A stretch of DNA of 64,000 nt, taken from Streptomyces justiciae. GTDB lineage: Bacteria > Actinomycetota > Actinomycetes > Streptomycetales > Streptomycetaceae. A model generated the notes under the pieces. That model worked only from the letters and a program-made list of their open reading frames with translations. It searched no databases and was not told the DNA's origin. Position numbers and translations under genes: made by a program. The stretch spans positions 496,001-560,000 of the forward strand of contig NZ_JADDXU010000002.1 of NCBI RefSeq assembly GCF_015163075.1, written 5' to 3'. Shown in pieces: positions 42,203 to 51,075 of this stretch; position 1 is the stretch's first letter, and every line of letters starts with the position of its first letter.

Positions 42203-42787
42203 TCAACCCGCCGTCCGCCCCCGCTGCTGTCCGAACCGGGCCCACTCCGCGTCCCATTGGTCGATCCGGCGGCGTTCCAGGCGGGCGCAGAGGGTGCGGC
42301 CGCCGACGAACGGCACGATCGCCGCGCTCGCACCCACGAGGGCGCCGATCAGAGCCGAGCGGAGGTGGGCCTGCGCCGGGGTCGTGGGGCGGGTGACCAG
42401 GCGGCCCTCCGCGTCGGTCCAGACGCTGACCGGAGTGCCCGTGGCGCTGCCGGGGCGGACGCGGACCTGGCCGGTGTGCGAGGAGCCGTCCGGGGCCGCC
42501 CAGCGCACCTTCGCCCACACCTGATCGCTGCTCGCGGTGCCGGTCTGCCCGGCGAAGGTGCCGGGTGCCTTGGCCACGAGCCGGGCCTCGACCTGCCGCC
42601 ACTCGACGCGCTCCCGGGCGAGGGTGCCCTCGACGGACCGGCTCGCCGCCAGGCCGGCGAACACTCCCGCGAGGGCGGTGAGCAGCCAGGCGCCGAGCAC
42701 GACCCAGGCCTCCACCTTGTCGGCGCGACGCCGGAGCGGATTGCGCCGCCAACGCCACAGCCACACCTTCGAACCACGGAACGCCAT
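42203..42787 (-). CDS. Rv1733c-like two-helix membrane protein
   Basis: The 194-aa protein resembles the Rv1733c family: basic N-terminus (WLWRWRRNPLRRRADKVEAWVV), helix 1 about 27-48, an outer domain of about 90 residues (WAKVRWAAPDGSSHTGQVRVRPGSATGTPVSVWTDAEGRLV) and helix 2 about 143-163. In mycobacteria this is a dormancy-regulon membrane antigen of unknown role. The ATG encoding MAFRGSK is preceded by GAGGAGGAAG. Confidence 0.88.
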   Translation of the reverse strand: MAFRGSKVWLWRWRRNPLRRRADKVEAWVVLGAWLLTALAGVFAGLAASRSVEGTLARERVEWRQVEARLVAKAPGTFAGQTGTASSDQVWAKVRWAAPDGSSHTGQVRVRPGSATGTPVSVWTDAEGRLVTRPTTPAQAHLRSALIGALVGASAAIVPFVGGRTLCARLERRRIDQWDAEWARFGQQRGRTAG

Positions 42788-43058
42788 CGAAGGCTTCCTC
42801 CTCATGTGCGCATGAACATGCCGGGCCGCCCTTCCATACGGGGGAGGTCGCCGAGGTGCTCACGGCGAGTCCCCACGACTCGACCGTCGCACAGGCCCCG
42901 CGGCCCCGTCCGGTCTTCGCGAAAGCGGCCCGCGGATCGCCGACACGCGTTACCATCACCGCCCTGACCTGCGACGGAGCCCTTTCCGGGGGTGACTGTC
43001 AGTGGCTGGGTGCAGACTGGCCGATATCTGAGACAAGGACGTCGCGGAGGTGATCGGC

Positions 43059-44144
43059 ATGACCGAGGTACTGCTCGCCGTGGGAACCCGCAAGGGCCTG
43101 TTCATCGGGCGCAGGCGGGGTGGGACCTGGGAGTTCGACGAGAGTCCGTATTTCAACGCGCAGGCCGTGTACTCGGTCGCGATCGACACCCGGGGCGAGC
43201 GGCCGCGGCTGCTGGCGGGCGGCGACAGCGCGCACTGGGGGCCGTCGGTGTTCCACTCCGACGACCTCGGCCGCACCTGGACCGAACCGGCCCAGCCCGC
43301 CGTCAAGTTCCCGAAGGACACCGGCGCTTCACTGGAGCGGGTGTGGCAGCTGCATCCGGCGGCCGCGGAGCCGGACGTGGTGTACGCGGGCACGGAGCCG
43401 GCGGCGCTGTACCGCTCCGAGGACCGCGGCGAGACCTTCACGCTGGTCCGCCCGCTGTGGGAGCACCCGACCCGGTCGAAGTGGGTCCCGGGCGGCGGCG
43501 GGGAGGGGCTGCACACGGTCGTCACGGACAAGCGTGACCCGCAGGCGGTGACGGTCGCCGTGTCGACGGCCGGGGTGTTCAAGACGTCCGACGGCGGCGC
43601 GAGCTGGGCGCCCTCCAACTCCGGTGTCTCCGCGGTGTTCCTGCCCGATCCGAACCCGGAGTTCGGCCAGTGCGTGCACAAGGTCGCCCAGGACCCGGCG
43701 ACTTTGGACCGGCTGTATCTCCAGAATCACTGGGGCGTCTACCGCAGCGACGACTCGGGTGCGCACTGGACCGACATCGGCGAAGGGCTGCCGTCCACCT
43801 TCGGCTTCGCGATGGCGACGCACCCGCGCCGCGGCGACACGGCGTACGTGTTCCCGATCAACGCCGACGCGGACCGGGTGCCCGCCGACCACCGCTGCCG
43901 GGTGTTCCGTACGACGGACGCGGGCAAGAGCTGGGAGCCATTGTCCGCGGGTCTGCCGCAGGGCGACCACTACGGCACGGTGCTGCGCGACGCGCTCTGC
44001 ACCGACGACGCGGACCCGGCCGGGGTGTACTTCGGCAATCGCAACGGTGAGGTGTTCGCCTCGGCCGACGACGGCGACAGTTGGCAGCAGCTCGCCTCGC
44101 ATCTGCCGGACGTGCTGTGTGTGCGGGCCGCGGTGGTGGGATGA
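43059..44144 (+). CDS. BNR/WD40-like beta-propeller protein (sialidase-fold)
   Basis: The 361-aa protein is a cytoplasmic beta-propeller with Asp-box (BNR) motifs such as [53 protein letters not shown] and [11 protein letters not shown], i.e. S/T-x-D-x-G-x-x-W/F. It starts [18 protein letters not shown]. It lacks a signal peptide and obvious sialidase catalytic residues, so true exo-sialidase activity is unlikely. ATG follows GGAGG. Confidence 0.88.
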   Translation: MTEVLLAVGTRKGLFIGRRRGGTWEFDESPYFNAQAVYSVAIDTRGERPRLLAGGDSAHWGPSVFHSDDLGRTWTEPAQPAVKFPKDTGASLERVWQLHPAAAEPDVVYAGTEPAALYRSEDRGETFTLVRPLWEHPTRSKWVPGGGGEGLHTVVTDKRDPQAVTVAVSTAGVFKTSDGGASWAPSNSGVSAVFLPDPNPEFGQCVHKVAQDPATLDRLYLQNHWGVYRSDDSGAHWTDIGEGLPSTFGFAMATHPRRGDTAYVFPINADADRVPADHRCRVFRTTDAGKSWEPLSAGLPQGDHYGTVLRDALCTDDADPAGVYFGNRNGEVFASADDGDSWQQLASHLPDVLCVRAAVVG

Positions 44145-44217
44145 GCCACGAGGGGGGACCACCGGGCCTTGGCCACCGGTTGATCGCCGTTGCCTGTACG
44201 GCAGTAGGGTGACGCCC

Positions 44218-44895
44218 GTGGCACCACGACCCTTGCATGAGATCGTCGAACCGGGCTGGGCGAAGGCCCTCGAACCCGTCGCCGGACGGATCGCCGAGAT
44301 GGGCGACTTCCTGCGGACGGAGATCGCCGCGGGACGCACCTATCTCCCGGCCGGACCCAACGTCCTGCGGGCCTTCCAGCAGCCCTTCGACGACGTCCGC
44401 GTCCTGATCGTCGGACAGGACCCTTACCCGACGCCCGGTCATGCGGTGGGGCTGTCGTTCTCGGTCGCGCCCGAGGTGCGTCCGCTGCCCGGCAGTCTGA
44501 TCAACATCTACCGCGAGCTGAACACCGACCTGGGGCTGCCGCAGCCCTCCAACGGTGATCTGACGCCGTGGACCCAGCAGGGCGTGCTGCTGCTCAACAG
44601 GGCGCTCACCACGGCCCCGCGCAAGCCGGCCGCACACCGGGGCAAGGGCTGGGAGGAGGTCACCGAGCAGGCGATACGGGCGCTGGCCGCACGCGGCAAG
44701 CCGCTCGTGTCGATCCTCTGGGGGCGCGACGCCCGCAATCTGCGTCCGCTCCTCGGCGACCTGCCGTCCGTGGAGTCGGCGCACCCCTCCCCCATGTCGG
44801 CGGACCGCGGTTTCTTCGGCTCCCGTCCGTTCAGCCGGGCCAACGACCTGCTGGTCCGGCAGGGAGGACAACCGGTGGACTGGCGCCTGCCGTGA
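44218..44895 (+). CDS. ung: Uracil-DNA glycosylase, family 1
   Basis: The 225-aa base-excision repair enzyme removes uracil from DNA. The water-activating motif [18 protein letters not shown] (D68) and the uracil-binding HPSPMS loop (H189) are intact, with VLLLNRALT in between. Length is normal for the family. The start is GTG at 44218 (44209 is an alternative). Its stop overlaps the GTG of the next gene by 4 nt. Confidence 0.97.
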   Translation: MAPRPLHEIVEPGWAKALEPVAGRIAEMGDFLRTEIAAGRTYLPAGPNVLRAFQQPFDDVRVLIVGQDPYPTPGHAVGLSFSVAPEVRPLPGSLINIYRELNTDLGLPQPSNGDLTPWTQQGVLLLNRALTTAPRKPAAHRGKGWEEVTEQAIRALAARGKPLVSILWGRDARNLRPLLGDLPSVESAHPSPMSADRGFFGSRPFSRANDLLVRQGGQPVDWRLP

Positions 44896-46082
44896 CCGCA
44901 AGGGGCGCGGGCGACGGGGGACTTGTGACCGGCGCAGGTGGTGACGGCGGCCTCCCGGCCCCGAGCGGCGCGGATCGCGAAAGGGGCTTCTTGCCCCCGG
45001 TCGGCGCAGGTGGTGACGGCGGCCTCCCGGCCCCGAGCGGCTCGGGTCGCGACAGGGGCCTCTCGACCCCGGTCAGCCCGGGTGGTGACAAGGGCCTCCC
45101 GGGCCCGGTCGGCCCGGGAATCCTCGCGGTCGATTCCGGCGGCTCCGGTCTGCGGGTCGCCCTCGGTACGGCGGAACGCGGTGCGCTGGGGCTGCGGGAG
45201 TCGCGGGTGCCGGTGCGTACCGGTGCACGGGGCATCGATCCCGCGCACCTGATGGAACAATTGGTGCCGATGGTTCGGGAGTTGGCCGCCGAGACGGGTG
45301 TGACCCGGCCGGGCACGGCCGTCGTGGGGGCCGCCGGACTGACCACGCTCGGCGACGCCCTGCGCGCCGAACTCCCGGGCGCGCTGCGGCGGGAGTTCGG
45401 GGTCGGGTCGCTCGCGCTCGTCGCGGATGCCGTCACCGCCTACGTGGGCGCCCTCGGGCCGCGGCCGGGGGCCGTGGTCGCGGGCGGTACGGGACTCATC
45501 GCCGTCGGCACGGATCTAACCGGCTGGCGTCGGGCGGACGGCTGGGGGCATCTGCTGGGCGACTGCGGCAGCGGTGCCTGGATCGGCCGGGCGGGGCTGG
45601 AGGCGGCCCTGCGGGCGTACGACGGGCGGCCGGGCGGCTCCGCCGGGCTGCTGGCCCGCGCCGAGGGCAAGTTCGGGCCGCTGCCCGGACTGCCCGGCCT
45701 GCTCTACCCGCGCCCGGACCGGCCCGCCGTCCTCGCCTCCTTCGCACCGCACGTCGCCGCCTGCGCGGACGCCGACGACCCGGTGGCCACCGGCATCCTG
45801 CACGCGGCGGCGCGGCACATCGCCGAGTCGGCGGCCGCGGTCTGTCCGACCGGCGGCGAACCCCAGGTGGCCGTCACCGGGGGGCTGTTCAAGATGGGCG
45901 CCCCGCTCCTCGTACCCCTGGAAGAGGAGTTGGCGAAACGACTGCCGCACGCGCTGCGCGTCGAGGCCGCCGGGGACCCGTTGCAGGGGGCCGTGCGGAT
46001 CGCGACGGACCTGGCGTCGGGGGCGCTCACTCTGCCGAGTGATGCGTCGATGGTTCACGTGATGACCGGAACGGGCGACTGA
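44892..46082 (+). CDS. BadF/BadG-type ATPase, probable N-acetylglucosamine kinase
   Basis: The 396-aa protein has an ASKHA kinase core from about residue 75: [16 protein letters not shown] (phosphate-1), [37 protein letters not shown] (phosphate-2) and the adenosine-site [11 protein letters not shown]. GlcNAc-kinase-like activity is the common annotation. The first 70 residues are a Gly/Pro-rich tail made of 24-aa tandem repeats, absent from the core family. The gene overlaps ung (GTGA), but a start further inside cannot be excluded. Confidence 0.85.
   Translation: MTARGAGDGGLVTGAGGDGGLPAPSGADRERGFLPPVGAGGDGGLPAPSGSGRDRGLSTPVSPGGDKGLPGPVGPGILAVDSGGSGLRVALGTAERGALGLRESRVPVRTGARGIDPAHLMEQLVPMVRELAAETGVTRPGTAVVGAAGLTTLGDALRAELPGALRREFGVGSLALVADAVTAYVGALGPRPGAVVAGGTGLIAVGTDLTGWRRADGWGHLLGDCGSGAWIGRAGLEAALRAYDGRPGGSAGLLARAEGKFGPLPGLPGLLYPRPDRPAVLASFAPHVAACADADDPVATGILHAAARHIAESAAAVCPTGGEPQVAVTGGLFKMGAPLLVPLEEELAKRLPHALRVEAAGDPLQGAVRIATDLASGALTLPSDASMVHVMTGTGD
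44931..45119 (+). repeat. 72-bp tandem repeat in the N-terminus of the BadF-type kinase
   Basis: A unit starting GGCGCAGGTGGTGACGGCGG occurs at 44931 and 45003, with a shorter third copy from 45075. The period of 72 bp keeps the frame and encodes about 24 residues per unit. Confidence 0.8.
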
Positions 46083-46201
46083 TCCCGACAGGGCGCCCGC
46101 TTCCGATCCGTACGTAACTCATCAGACAAAACCGGACGGATACCGCTCACCTGCACCCTCCCCGAACAGGGAAGCCCAGTAAGCCAGTAACATGCGGCGC
46201 C

Positions 46202-47122
46202 ATGAGCTCCCCCACTGGGCCCGCCGGCCTGCCAGTACGAATGCCGCGCCCCCGTCAGCCCGGACGGCACCGCCGTCCCGAGCCGCTGGCGGCTCCCGAG
46301 GGCGCGCCCGCGCTCGTCCTCGCGGTGCCGGGCACGCCGAGCGCTGCCACCCGCAGCCTCGCCGAGGAGGTCGTGAGCATCGCCCGCTCCGAGCTCCCCG
46401 GCCTCGACGCGCGGATCGGCTACCTCGACGGGGACGACGCGGAGTTCCCCACGCTCCAGTCCGTGCTCGCGCACGCCGGCGAGGAGCGCACCGCCCGCTA
46501 CGAGCAGGCCAGGGCCGCGGGACTCGACGTCAAGGAGCCCGAGGGCCCCGTCGCCGTCGTCGTGCCGCTGCTGGCCGGACCGGACAGCGCGCTGCTGCGG
46601 GTGGTCCGCCAGGCCGTGATGGACAGCCGTGTCGCGGCCGACCTCACCGATGTGCTCGGTCCGCACCCGCTGCTCGCCGAGGCGCTGCACGTGCGGCTGT
46701 CCGAGGCCGGTCTGGCCCGCGCCGACCGTGCCCGGCTGTTCACCGTGGCGACCGCCGCGGACGGCATCATCCTGGCCTCCGTGGGCGGTGACGAGGCCGT
46801 GCAGGCGGCCGGGATCACCGGCATGCTGCTCGCCGCGCGCCTCGCCGTGCCGGTGATGGCGGCCGCGCTCGACCAGGAGGGTTCGATCGCGTCCGTGGCC
46901 GAGCAGCTGCGGGCGTCGGGTTCGCAGCAGCTGGCGCTGGCGCCGTACCTGATAGGGCCGGAGATCGACCCGGGTCTGATCGAGGAGGCGGCCAAGGAGG
47001 CGGGCTGCTCCGCGGCCGAGGCGCTCGGCCCGTACCCGGCGATCGGCAAGCTGGCGCTGGCGAAGTACACGACGGCGCTGGGCATCGCCCCGCAGCAGCC
47101 GCAGGGGGCTCCGACGCGCTGA
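46202..47122 (+). CDS. CbiX/sirohydrochlorin chelatase-like protein lacking usual histidines
   Basis: The 306-aa protein has the two-lobed CbiX/SirB layout: N-lobe APALVLAVPGTPSAATRSLAEEVVSIARSELPGLDARIGYLD and VAVVVPLLAGPDSALL, C-lobe QQLALAPYLIGPEIDPGLIEEAAKEAG. In active chelatases the first strand ends in HGS and the later loop has another His. Here the equivalent is PGTP, and the C-lobe PYLIGPEID also has no His. It is therefore probably not a standard cobalt or iron chelatase. A basic, Pro-rich N-terminal extension of about 30 residues is present. Confidence 0.8.
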   Translation: MSSPTGPAGLPVRMPRPRQPGRHRRPEPLAAPEGAPALVLAVPGTPSAATRSLAEEVVSIARSELPGLDARIGYLDGDDAEFPTLQSVLAHAGEERTARYEQARAAGLDVKEPEGPVAVVVPLLAGPDSALLRVVRQAVMDSRVAADLTDVLGPHPLLAEALHVRLSEAGLARADRARLFTVATAADGIILASVGGDEAVQAAGITGMLLAARLAVPVMAAALDQEGSIASVAEQLRASGSQQLALAPYLIGPEIDPGLIEEAAKEAGCSAAEALGPYPAIGKLALAKYTTALGIAPQQPQGAPTR

Positions 47123-47156
47123 GACGCGCGTACGGGACGAGCATGACGTGAGCAAT

Positions 47157-47198
47157 GCCGAAGGGCCCGCTCCCACTACGGGAGGCGGGCCCTTCGGC
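47157..47198. terminator. Bidirectional terminator hairpin
   Basis: GCCGAAGGGCCCGC (47157-47170) pairs with 47185-47198 over 14 bp, extended by TCCC/GGGA around a short loop. It lies between two convergent genes. Confidence 0.75.
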
Positions 47199-47224
47199 GT
47201 ACGGCATCGACGGCCGGGGCCGTC

Positions 47225-48256
47225 TCAGTCGAGGACCACGCAGGACGCCGCCGGCACCTTCACCGCGCCGGCACGGGTCGGCAGCCCCGTCTCCGGGTCG
47301 AGCGTGAACCAGGTGACCTCGCCGGAGCGCTCGTTGGCGACGTACAGGAATCCGCCCGACTCGGCGATCGCCCGGGGCCAGTGACCGCCGCACGGAACGG
47401 TGGCGACGAGCCGCAGTTCGTCACCGGCGACGGCGAAGGTGGACAGGACGTCCTCGCCGCGGGTGGCGGTCCACACGAAACGTCCGTCGGCCGAGACGAC
47501 GACGCCGGAGGGGTAGGCGTCGCCGGCCGGGGCGTCCGTGAGCACCTGGACCTCCGTCAGCGGCTTCAGCAGGCCTTCCGTGGCGTCCCAGCGGCAGACG
47601 GTGAGGGTCGGGGCGAGTTCGTTGACGACGTAGGCGTACGTGCCGTCCGGGTGGAAGGCCAGGTGGCGCGGTCCTGAGCCGGGGCGCAGGGCGATCTCGC
47701 GGTGCGGGTCGGGCGTGCCGCCGGTCAGCGTGCAGACACGTACGGAGTCCGTGCCGAGGTCCACGCTGACGGCCCAGCGTCCGCTCGGGTCGGCCTGCAC
47801 CTGGTGGGCGTGCGGGGCCTGCTGGCGCCGGGTGTGCGGGCCCGAGCCGGTGTGGCGCAGGGTGCCGGAGGCGGGGCCGGCGAGGGTGCCGTCGGGGCGC
47901 AGCCGTACGGCGGTGACGCTGCCGGAACCGTAGTCGGCGGTCAGGACGTGGCCGTCGTACAGGCCGAGGTGGGTGGGGCCGGCGCCGACCGGTACCGGGC
48001 GTCCGGCGGGTTCGGGGCGGTCGCCGGTGATGCGGAAGGCGGCCACCGTGCCCTCGGCGGTCTCGCTGACCGCGTAGAGCGTGCCGCCGTCCGGCGCCAG
48101 GGCCAGGTAGGAGGGGTCGGGCAGGCCGTCGTGGCTGCTCAGGAGCGTGAGCGCGCCGGTGTCCGGGGTGATGGCCGCCGTCACGATTCCGGGGCCTCCG
48201 GCCGCCGTGAACGACCCGATGTAGGCCTTCCGCTGCCGCTCGCCACCGTCTGCCAC
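47225..48256 (-). CDS. Lactonase-family seven-bladed propeller (Pgl-like)
   Basis: The 343-aa protein belongs to the 6-phosphogluconolactonase-like lactonase family (YbhE/Pgl type). It has repeated blade motifs: KAYIGSFTAAGGPGIVTAAITPDTG, PSYLALAPDGGTLYAVSE, GPRHLAFHPDGTYAYVVNEL and WPRAIAESGGFLYVANERSGEV. Pgl hydrolyses 6-phosphogluconolactone in the pentose phosphate pathway, but many members act on other ligands. No signal peptide. GTG 48256 after AGAGGGGA. Confidence 0.9.
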   Translation of the reverse strand: MADGGERQRKAYIGSFTAAGGPGIVTAAITPDTGALTLLSSHDGLPDPSYLALAPDGGTLYAVSETAEGTVAAFRITGDRPEPAGRPVPVGAGPTHLGLYDGHVLTADYGSGSVTAVRLRPDGTLAGPASGTLRHTGSGPHTRRQQAPHAHQVQADPSGRWAVSVDLGTDSVRVCTLTGGTPDPHREIALRPGSGPRHLAFHPDGTYAYVVNELAPTLTVCRWDATEGLLKPLTEVQVLTDAPAGDAYPSGVVVSADGRFVWTATRGEDVLSTFAVAGDELRLVATVPCGGHWPRAIAESGGFLYVANERSGEVTWFTLDPETGLPTRAGAVKVPAASCVVLD

Positions 48257-48882
48257 CGCTGTCCCCTCTCGGTCCTGAGCCGTTGGGGGTGACGGTAGCA
48301 GCGGTCTAGACCATACGGCGAAGGTTTCGCCCCGCCACGGCGGAAGCGGCGGTGCCGGCGCGCGAAAGGACGGGGAAGCGCGGGCGGCGGATGGGCGACG
48401 GTCGATGTGCGCGCTTCCGAAGGTGCGGCGGTGAGTGGGCGTGGCGCCGCCCGCCTGGGGTCGGGGACAGCGGACAGAGGCAATCCACGAGCGGTCGAGT
48501 GCGGCGGCGCGTGGGCGGGCTCGCCGAGCGAGCGGCCGGTACGGGCGCACCGCGGTCGCGGCGCCGGTCCGGCGGCGGTCCGGCGGCGGTCCGGGGCCAG
48601 GGTGCCCATCCGCGACGGACCACGGCGGTGCCGGGCCCGGGGTGCCCACCCCGCGAGGGACCACGGCGGTCCCGGGTCCGGGGCCCACCCCGCGACGGAC
48701 CACGGCGGTCCCAAGCCGCAGCGCCCACCGCACGGCACCCCAAAGCCAAGGCACCCGCCCCACGACGCCCCACGGCCGTCCCAGCCGCAACGCCCACCCC
48801 ACGGCACACCCGAAGCCAGGCACCCATCCCACGACGCACCACGGCGGTCCCGGAACCGGAGTGACCCGGCGGTCCCGGTGGT
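48257..48882. repeat. Gene-free 626-bp stretch with degenerate ~40-bp repeats
   Basis: I support no gene here. The left half (48257-48590) should hold the lactonase promoter. From about 48600 to 48870 a degenerate unit resembling CGCGACGGACCACGGCGGTC recurs at 48611, 48652 and 48691, and decays through copies near 48730, 48761, 48800 and 48830. The long reading frames on both strands across it are made of these repeats. Confidence 0.7.
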
Positions 48883-50373
48883 TCAGGCTCCGACCAGCGG
48901 TGATCCCGGCGGCGTACGCAATGGCGTCGCCAGGTCGGCCAGTGCTCGCTCCAGGCTGTGCAGGTGGGCCAGGGCGGGGCCCTCGGCGGGTGGGTGGTCC
49001 GTGAGCGGCAGGTCGTCGTGGGTGCCGCCCGTGAGAGCCTCGACCGCGGCCTCCACACGCCAGCAGGCGGCCGCGAGGCGGGCGTCGTGGGACGCCTCGG
49101 GGTCGGCGGCGACGGCGACCAGGCCACGGATCTCGCGGGCGCAGTCGTCGAGGAGTGCGAGGACCCGGCGGGCGCGCCGCTTGCGGCCGAGCATCGGGTT
49201 CAGCGGGTGCACGAGCGGGGCCACGGAGAGCCGTACCCGGGCCAGCAGCTGCTCCAGTTCGGCCACGCGCGGGGCCGGATCGGCGTCCGCCCCGGCGAGG
49301 CGCGCGGCGGCCTCGGCGGTGCAGGCGTGGACGCAGCGCAGGGCGCGCTGGATCCAGGCGTCGGTCGTGGTGTGGGTGGTGACCGGCAGGACGAACAGCA
49401 CGGCGAGGGCCGCGCCGAGTGCCCCGATGCCGGTCTCCGCCAGGCGCAGCGCGAGCAGGCCCGGAGTGAGGACGCCGAGGAGGCCGTAGAGCAGCTCGGC
49501 GAGGACCGTGACGCAGAGCATCATCCAGGTGTACGAGACCGCGGCCGTGTAGAAGATCCCGAAGACGCAGGCGGCGAGGAGCACGGCCGTGGGGAGCCCG
49601 GCCCCGTTCAGCGGGACGGCGACGAGCAGGCCGAGGCCGATGCCGATCACGGTGCCGAGGACCCTGCGGAAGCCGCGGACGAGGGTCTCGCCGCGTGAGG
49701 TGGTGTTGACGAAGACCCACCAGGTGGCGCCGACGGCCCAGTACCAGCGGTCCCCGGACACCAGCTGGCCCACGACGAGCGCGAAGGCCGCGCCGACGGT
49801 GGCCTGGACGGCCTGGCGGGTGGTCACCCGGGCCAGGCCGGTGCCGGCGGGCGGGGCGGGCACGGCGGGCGGGGGCAGTCGGCGCTCGTAGCACCACAGG
49901 CCGAAGCGCACGGCCGCCGCGACGGCCACGGAGAGCAGGACGGCGGCGAACAGCTCGGGCAACTGGTCGGTGCCGGCCCGCAGGAACTGCGCCACGAAGA
50001 AGGTCATGAACGCGAACACGCCGAGGCTGTGCCCGCGCGGACCCCACCGGCGCGCGTACACGCCCGCGCCGATCACGGCGAGGAAGGTGAGGTCGCGGGC
50101 GACGGGGTGGTCGTGCAGCGCGGCCGCGGCGGCCAGCACGGGCAGGCCCACGGCGGGCAGCAGCGCGGTGGTGACGGCCTGGCCGCGGACGGTGGCGTCG
50201 GTGACGGTGAACAGGGCGAGCAGCGCGGCGAGCCCGCCGGTGACGGCGCCGACGAGGGAGTGCCCGGCGACACCGCACACGACGACCGCGAGCCCGATGC
50301 CGACGACGGCCCGCGCCGCGAAGCGCAGCCGCACCCGGCCCGGGTCGGGAGCCACGAACACCCTCTTCAGCAC
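48883..50373 (-). CDS. FUSC family membrane protein
   Basis: The 496-aa protein has two helix bundles of about five to six passes (roughly 15-175 and 200-345) joined by a Pro-rich linker (ERRLPPPAVPAPPAG). A C-terminal cytoplasmic helical domain follows. The second bundle starts RQAVQATVGAAFALVVG and includes TSRGETLVRGFRRVLGTVIGIGLG, the FUSC_2-type signature. It is likely an efflux component for small acids. I use GTG 50373; in-frame ATGs reach back to 50454 across a hairpin. Divergent from an Lrp/AsnC gene. Confidence 0.88.
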   Translation of the reverse strand: MLKRVFVAPDPGRVRLRFAARAVVGIGLAVVVCGVAGHSLVGAVTGGLAALLALFTVTDATVRGQAVTTALLPAVGLPVLAAAAALHDHPVARDLTFLAVIGAGVYARRWGPRGHSLGVFAFMTFFVAQFLRAGTDQLPELFAAVLLSVAVAAAVRFGLWCYERRLPPPAVPAPPAGTGLARVTTRQAVQATVGAAFALVVGQLVSGDRWYWAVGATWWVFVNTTSRGETLVRGFRRVLGTVIGIGLGLLVAVPLNGAGLPTAVLLAACVFGIFYTAAVSYTWMMLCVTVLAELLYGLLGVLTPGLLALRLAETGIGALGAALAVLFVLPVTTHTTTDAWIQRALRCVHACTAEAAARLAGADADPAPRVAELEQLLARVRLSVAPLVHPLNPMLGRKRRARRVLALLDDCAREIRGLVAVAADPEASHDARLAAACWRVEAAVEALTGGTHDDLPLTDHPPAEGPALAHLHSLERALADLATPLRTPPGSPLVGA

Positions 50374-50411
50374 TGCTTCCCGCCCCCTGCGTCTCTTGGC
50401 ACACCGGCATG

Positions 50412-50440
50412 AAAAAGGCGCCGCGGGTGTCCGCAGCGCC
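50412..50440 (-). promoter_or_regulatory. Terminator-like hairpin with U-run ahead of the FUSC gene
   Basis: On the minus strand GGCGCTGCGG-ACAC-CCGCGGCGCC (10-bp stem, one mismatch) is followed at once by TTTTT and then the FUSC start region 39 nt on. This is the form of an intrinsic terminator in a leader, i.e. a possible attenuator. Confidence 0.45.
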
Positions 50441-50578
50441 ATCGACGCGTTCATTGCAGCACCAGCCCCGCGACTGGCTCAAGTGGCGTCGAATATGCTG
50501 GGCCATTGGCACAGACAAAAGGGATCAGGCCCGTCCATCAGCGGGCCAACGGACCATGGACGAGGAGAGCTGGGCGCG

Positions 50579-51055
50579 ATGGCCGTGGACGAGCTCGACA
50601 CCCGCATCCTGCGGCTGCTGCTGGAGCAGCCGCGCACGAGCGTGCGCGAGTACGCCCGCATCCTCGGGGTCGCGCGCGGCACTCTCCAGGCCCGCCTGGA
50701 CCGGCTGGAGCGGGACGGGGTGATCACCGGCACGGGGCCCTCGCTCTCCCCCGCCGCGCTCGGCCACCCGGTGCTGGCGTTCGTGCACATCGAGGTCACC
50801 CAGGGGCGGCTCGACGACGTGGGCGACGCGCTGGCCGCCGTACCGGAGATCGTCGAGGCGTTCTCGATCGCGGGCGGCGGTGACCTGCTGACGCGGGTGG
50901 TGGCGCGGGACAACGCGCATCTGGAGGACGTGATCCAGAAGGTGATCAGCCTGCCGGGCGTGGTCCGCACCCGTACCGAGGTGGCGCTGCGCGAGCGAGT
51001 GCCGCACCGGCTGCTGCCACTGGTGGAGTCGATCGGCCGCGCGGCCCGTAACTGA
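50579..51055 (+). CDS. Lrp/AsnC family transcriptional regulator
   Basis: The 158-aa regulator has an N-terminal HTH (LDTRILRLLLEQPRTSVREYARILGVARGTLQARLDRLERDGVITG). A RAM-type ligand domain follows (VLAFVHIEVTQGRLDDVGDALAAVPEIVEAFSIAGGGDLLTRVVARDNAHLEDVIQKVISLPGVVRTRTEVAL). It probably senses an amino acid. Divergence from the FUSC gene suggests it controls that exporter. ATG preceded by GAGGAG. A HAD gene follows after 20 bp on the same strand. Confidence 0.93.
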   Translation: MAVDELDTRILRLLLEQPRTSVREYARILGVARGTLQARLDRLERDGVITGTGPSLSPAALGHPVLAFVHIEVTQGRLDDVGDALAAVPEIVEAFSIAGGGDLLTRVVARDNAHLEDVIQKVISLPGVVRTRTEVALRERVPHRLLPLVESIGRAARN

Positions 51056-51075
51056 CCTTTGACATCCTGGACGCC

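Noticed and set aside
43059..44144. Exo-alpha-sialidase
   Set aside because: Only Asp-box propeller motifs are visible. There is no secretion signal and no clear arginine triad, so I call it a propeller protein only.
48301..48880. Protein genes on the plus strand in the 48.3-48.9 kb gap
   Set aside because: The frames consist of degenerate 40-bp repeats, lack convincing ribosome sites and resemble no family.
47225..50518. One 1097-codon minus-strand frame joining lactonase and upstream sequence
   Set aside because: Only the 343 C-terminal residues resemble a protein family. The rest is antisense or out of frame with the FUSC gene and the repeat array. GTG 48256 has its own ribosome site.
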